From: DATJUF01 sp035524095
GTDB lineage: Bacteria; Desulfobacterota; Binatia; Binatales; Binataceae
Assembly: GCA_035524095.1 (NCBI GenBank)
Contig: DATKPK010000006.1
Span: 1-13,801, forward strand
DNA: 13,801 nt
Reading direction: 5' to 3'
Shown: positions 13,388 through 13,801 of the stretch, piece after piece
Position numbering within the stretch: the stretch's first letter is position 1
How the letters are laid out: the number at the start of each line of letters is the position of its first letter
The notes under the pieces: model-generated
The model's input: only the letters and a program-made list of their open reading frames with translations
Databases searched by the model: none
What the model was told of the DNA's origin: nothing
Program-made: the position numbers and the translations under genes

Positions 13388-13801
<414 letters not shown>

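Overview
The window is a GC-rich bacterial chromosome segment. The end of an rRNA operon enters from the right (3' part of 23S, then 5S, both minus strand), so this is chromosome rather than plasmid or phage. Gene content (fatty acyl-CoA reductase/acyl-CoA ligase, LarA-like protein, HAD-IB phosphatase, TetR, EthD, paired SDRs, a Thr/Pro-repeat lipoprotein) fits an uncultured Deltaproteobacteria-like or Candidatus Binatota-like soil lineage. That placement is inference from gene style only, because the visible 23S fragment was not compared with anything.

Layout. Positions 1-6104 (minus) hold a tightly packed operon in the order tetR -> HAD-IB phosphatase -> LarA-like protein -> a very large protein with an N-terminal fatty acyl-CoA reductase half and a C-terminal acyl-CoA synthetase half, which runs off the left edge. 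Junctions are 1 bp apart or overlap by 20 and 11 bp. A 20-bp near-perfect palindrome lies on the tetR/HAD junction. A divergent beta-class glutathione S-transferase gene follows (6405-7013, plus). Next come a convergent Thr/Pro-rich lipoprotein (7175-7933, minus) and a LOG-family nucleotide hydrolase (8062-8670, plus).

Positions 8671-9082 carry no gene but several inverted repeats and a long bidirectional terminator. A minus-strand group then reads SDR (10857-11618) -> second SDR (10064-10820) -> VanZ-like membrane protein (9528-10011) -> EthD-domain protein (9083-9424). The second SDR and the VanZ gene are broken by three apparent single-base indels within about 1 kb, while the flanking genes are intact. 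A 430-bp AT-richer divergent region precedes a Crp/Fnr-type regulator (12048-12842, plus). A large hairpin, the rrn terminator, 5S and partial 23S finish the window.

Working together: the left operon looks like a regulated lipid module. The ligase half would activate a fatty acid to acyl-CoA and the reductase half would reduce it to a fatty aldehyde or alcohol. A phosphatase and a divergent LarA homologue of unknown substrate are co-expressed, under a local TetR regulator. This operon is the best candidate for an undescribed system here. The reductase-ligase order is the reverse of classical carboxylic acid reductases, and the LarA homologue appears to lack residues used for lactate.
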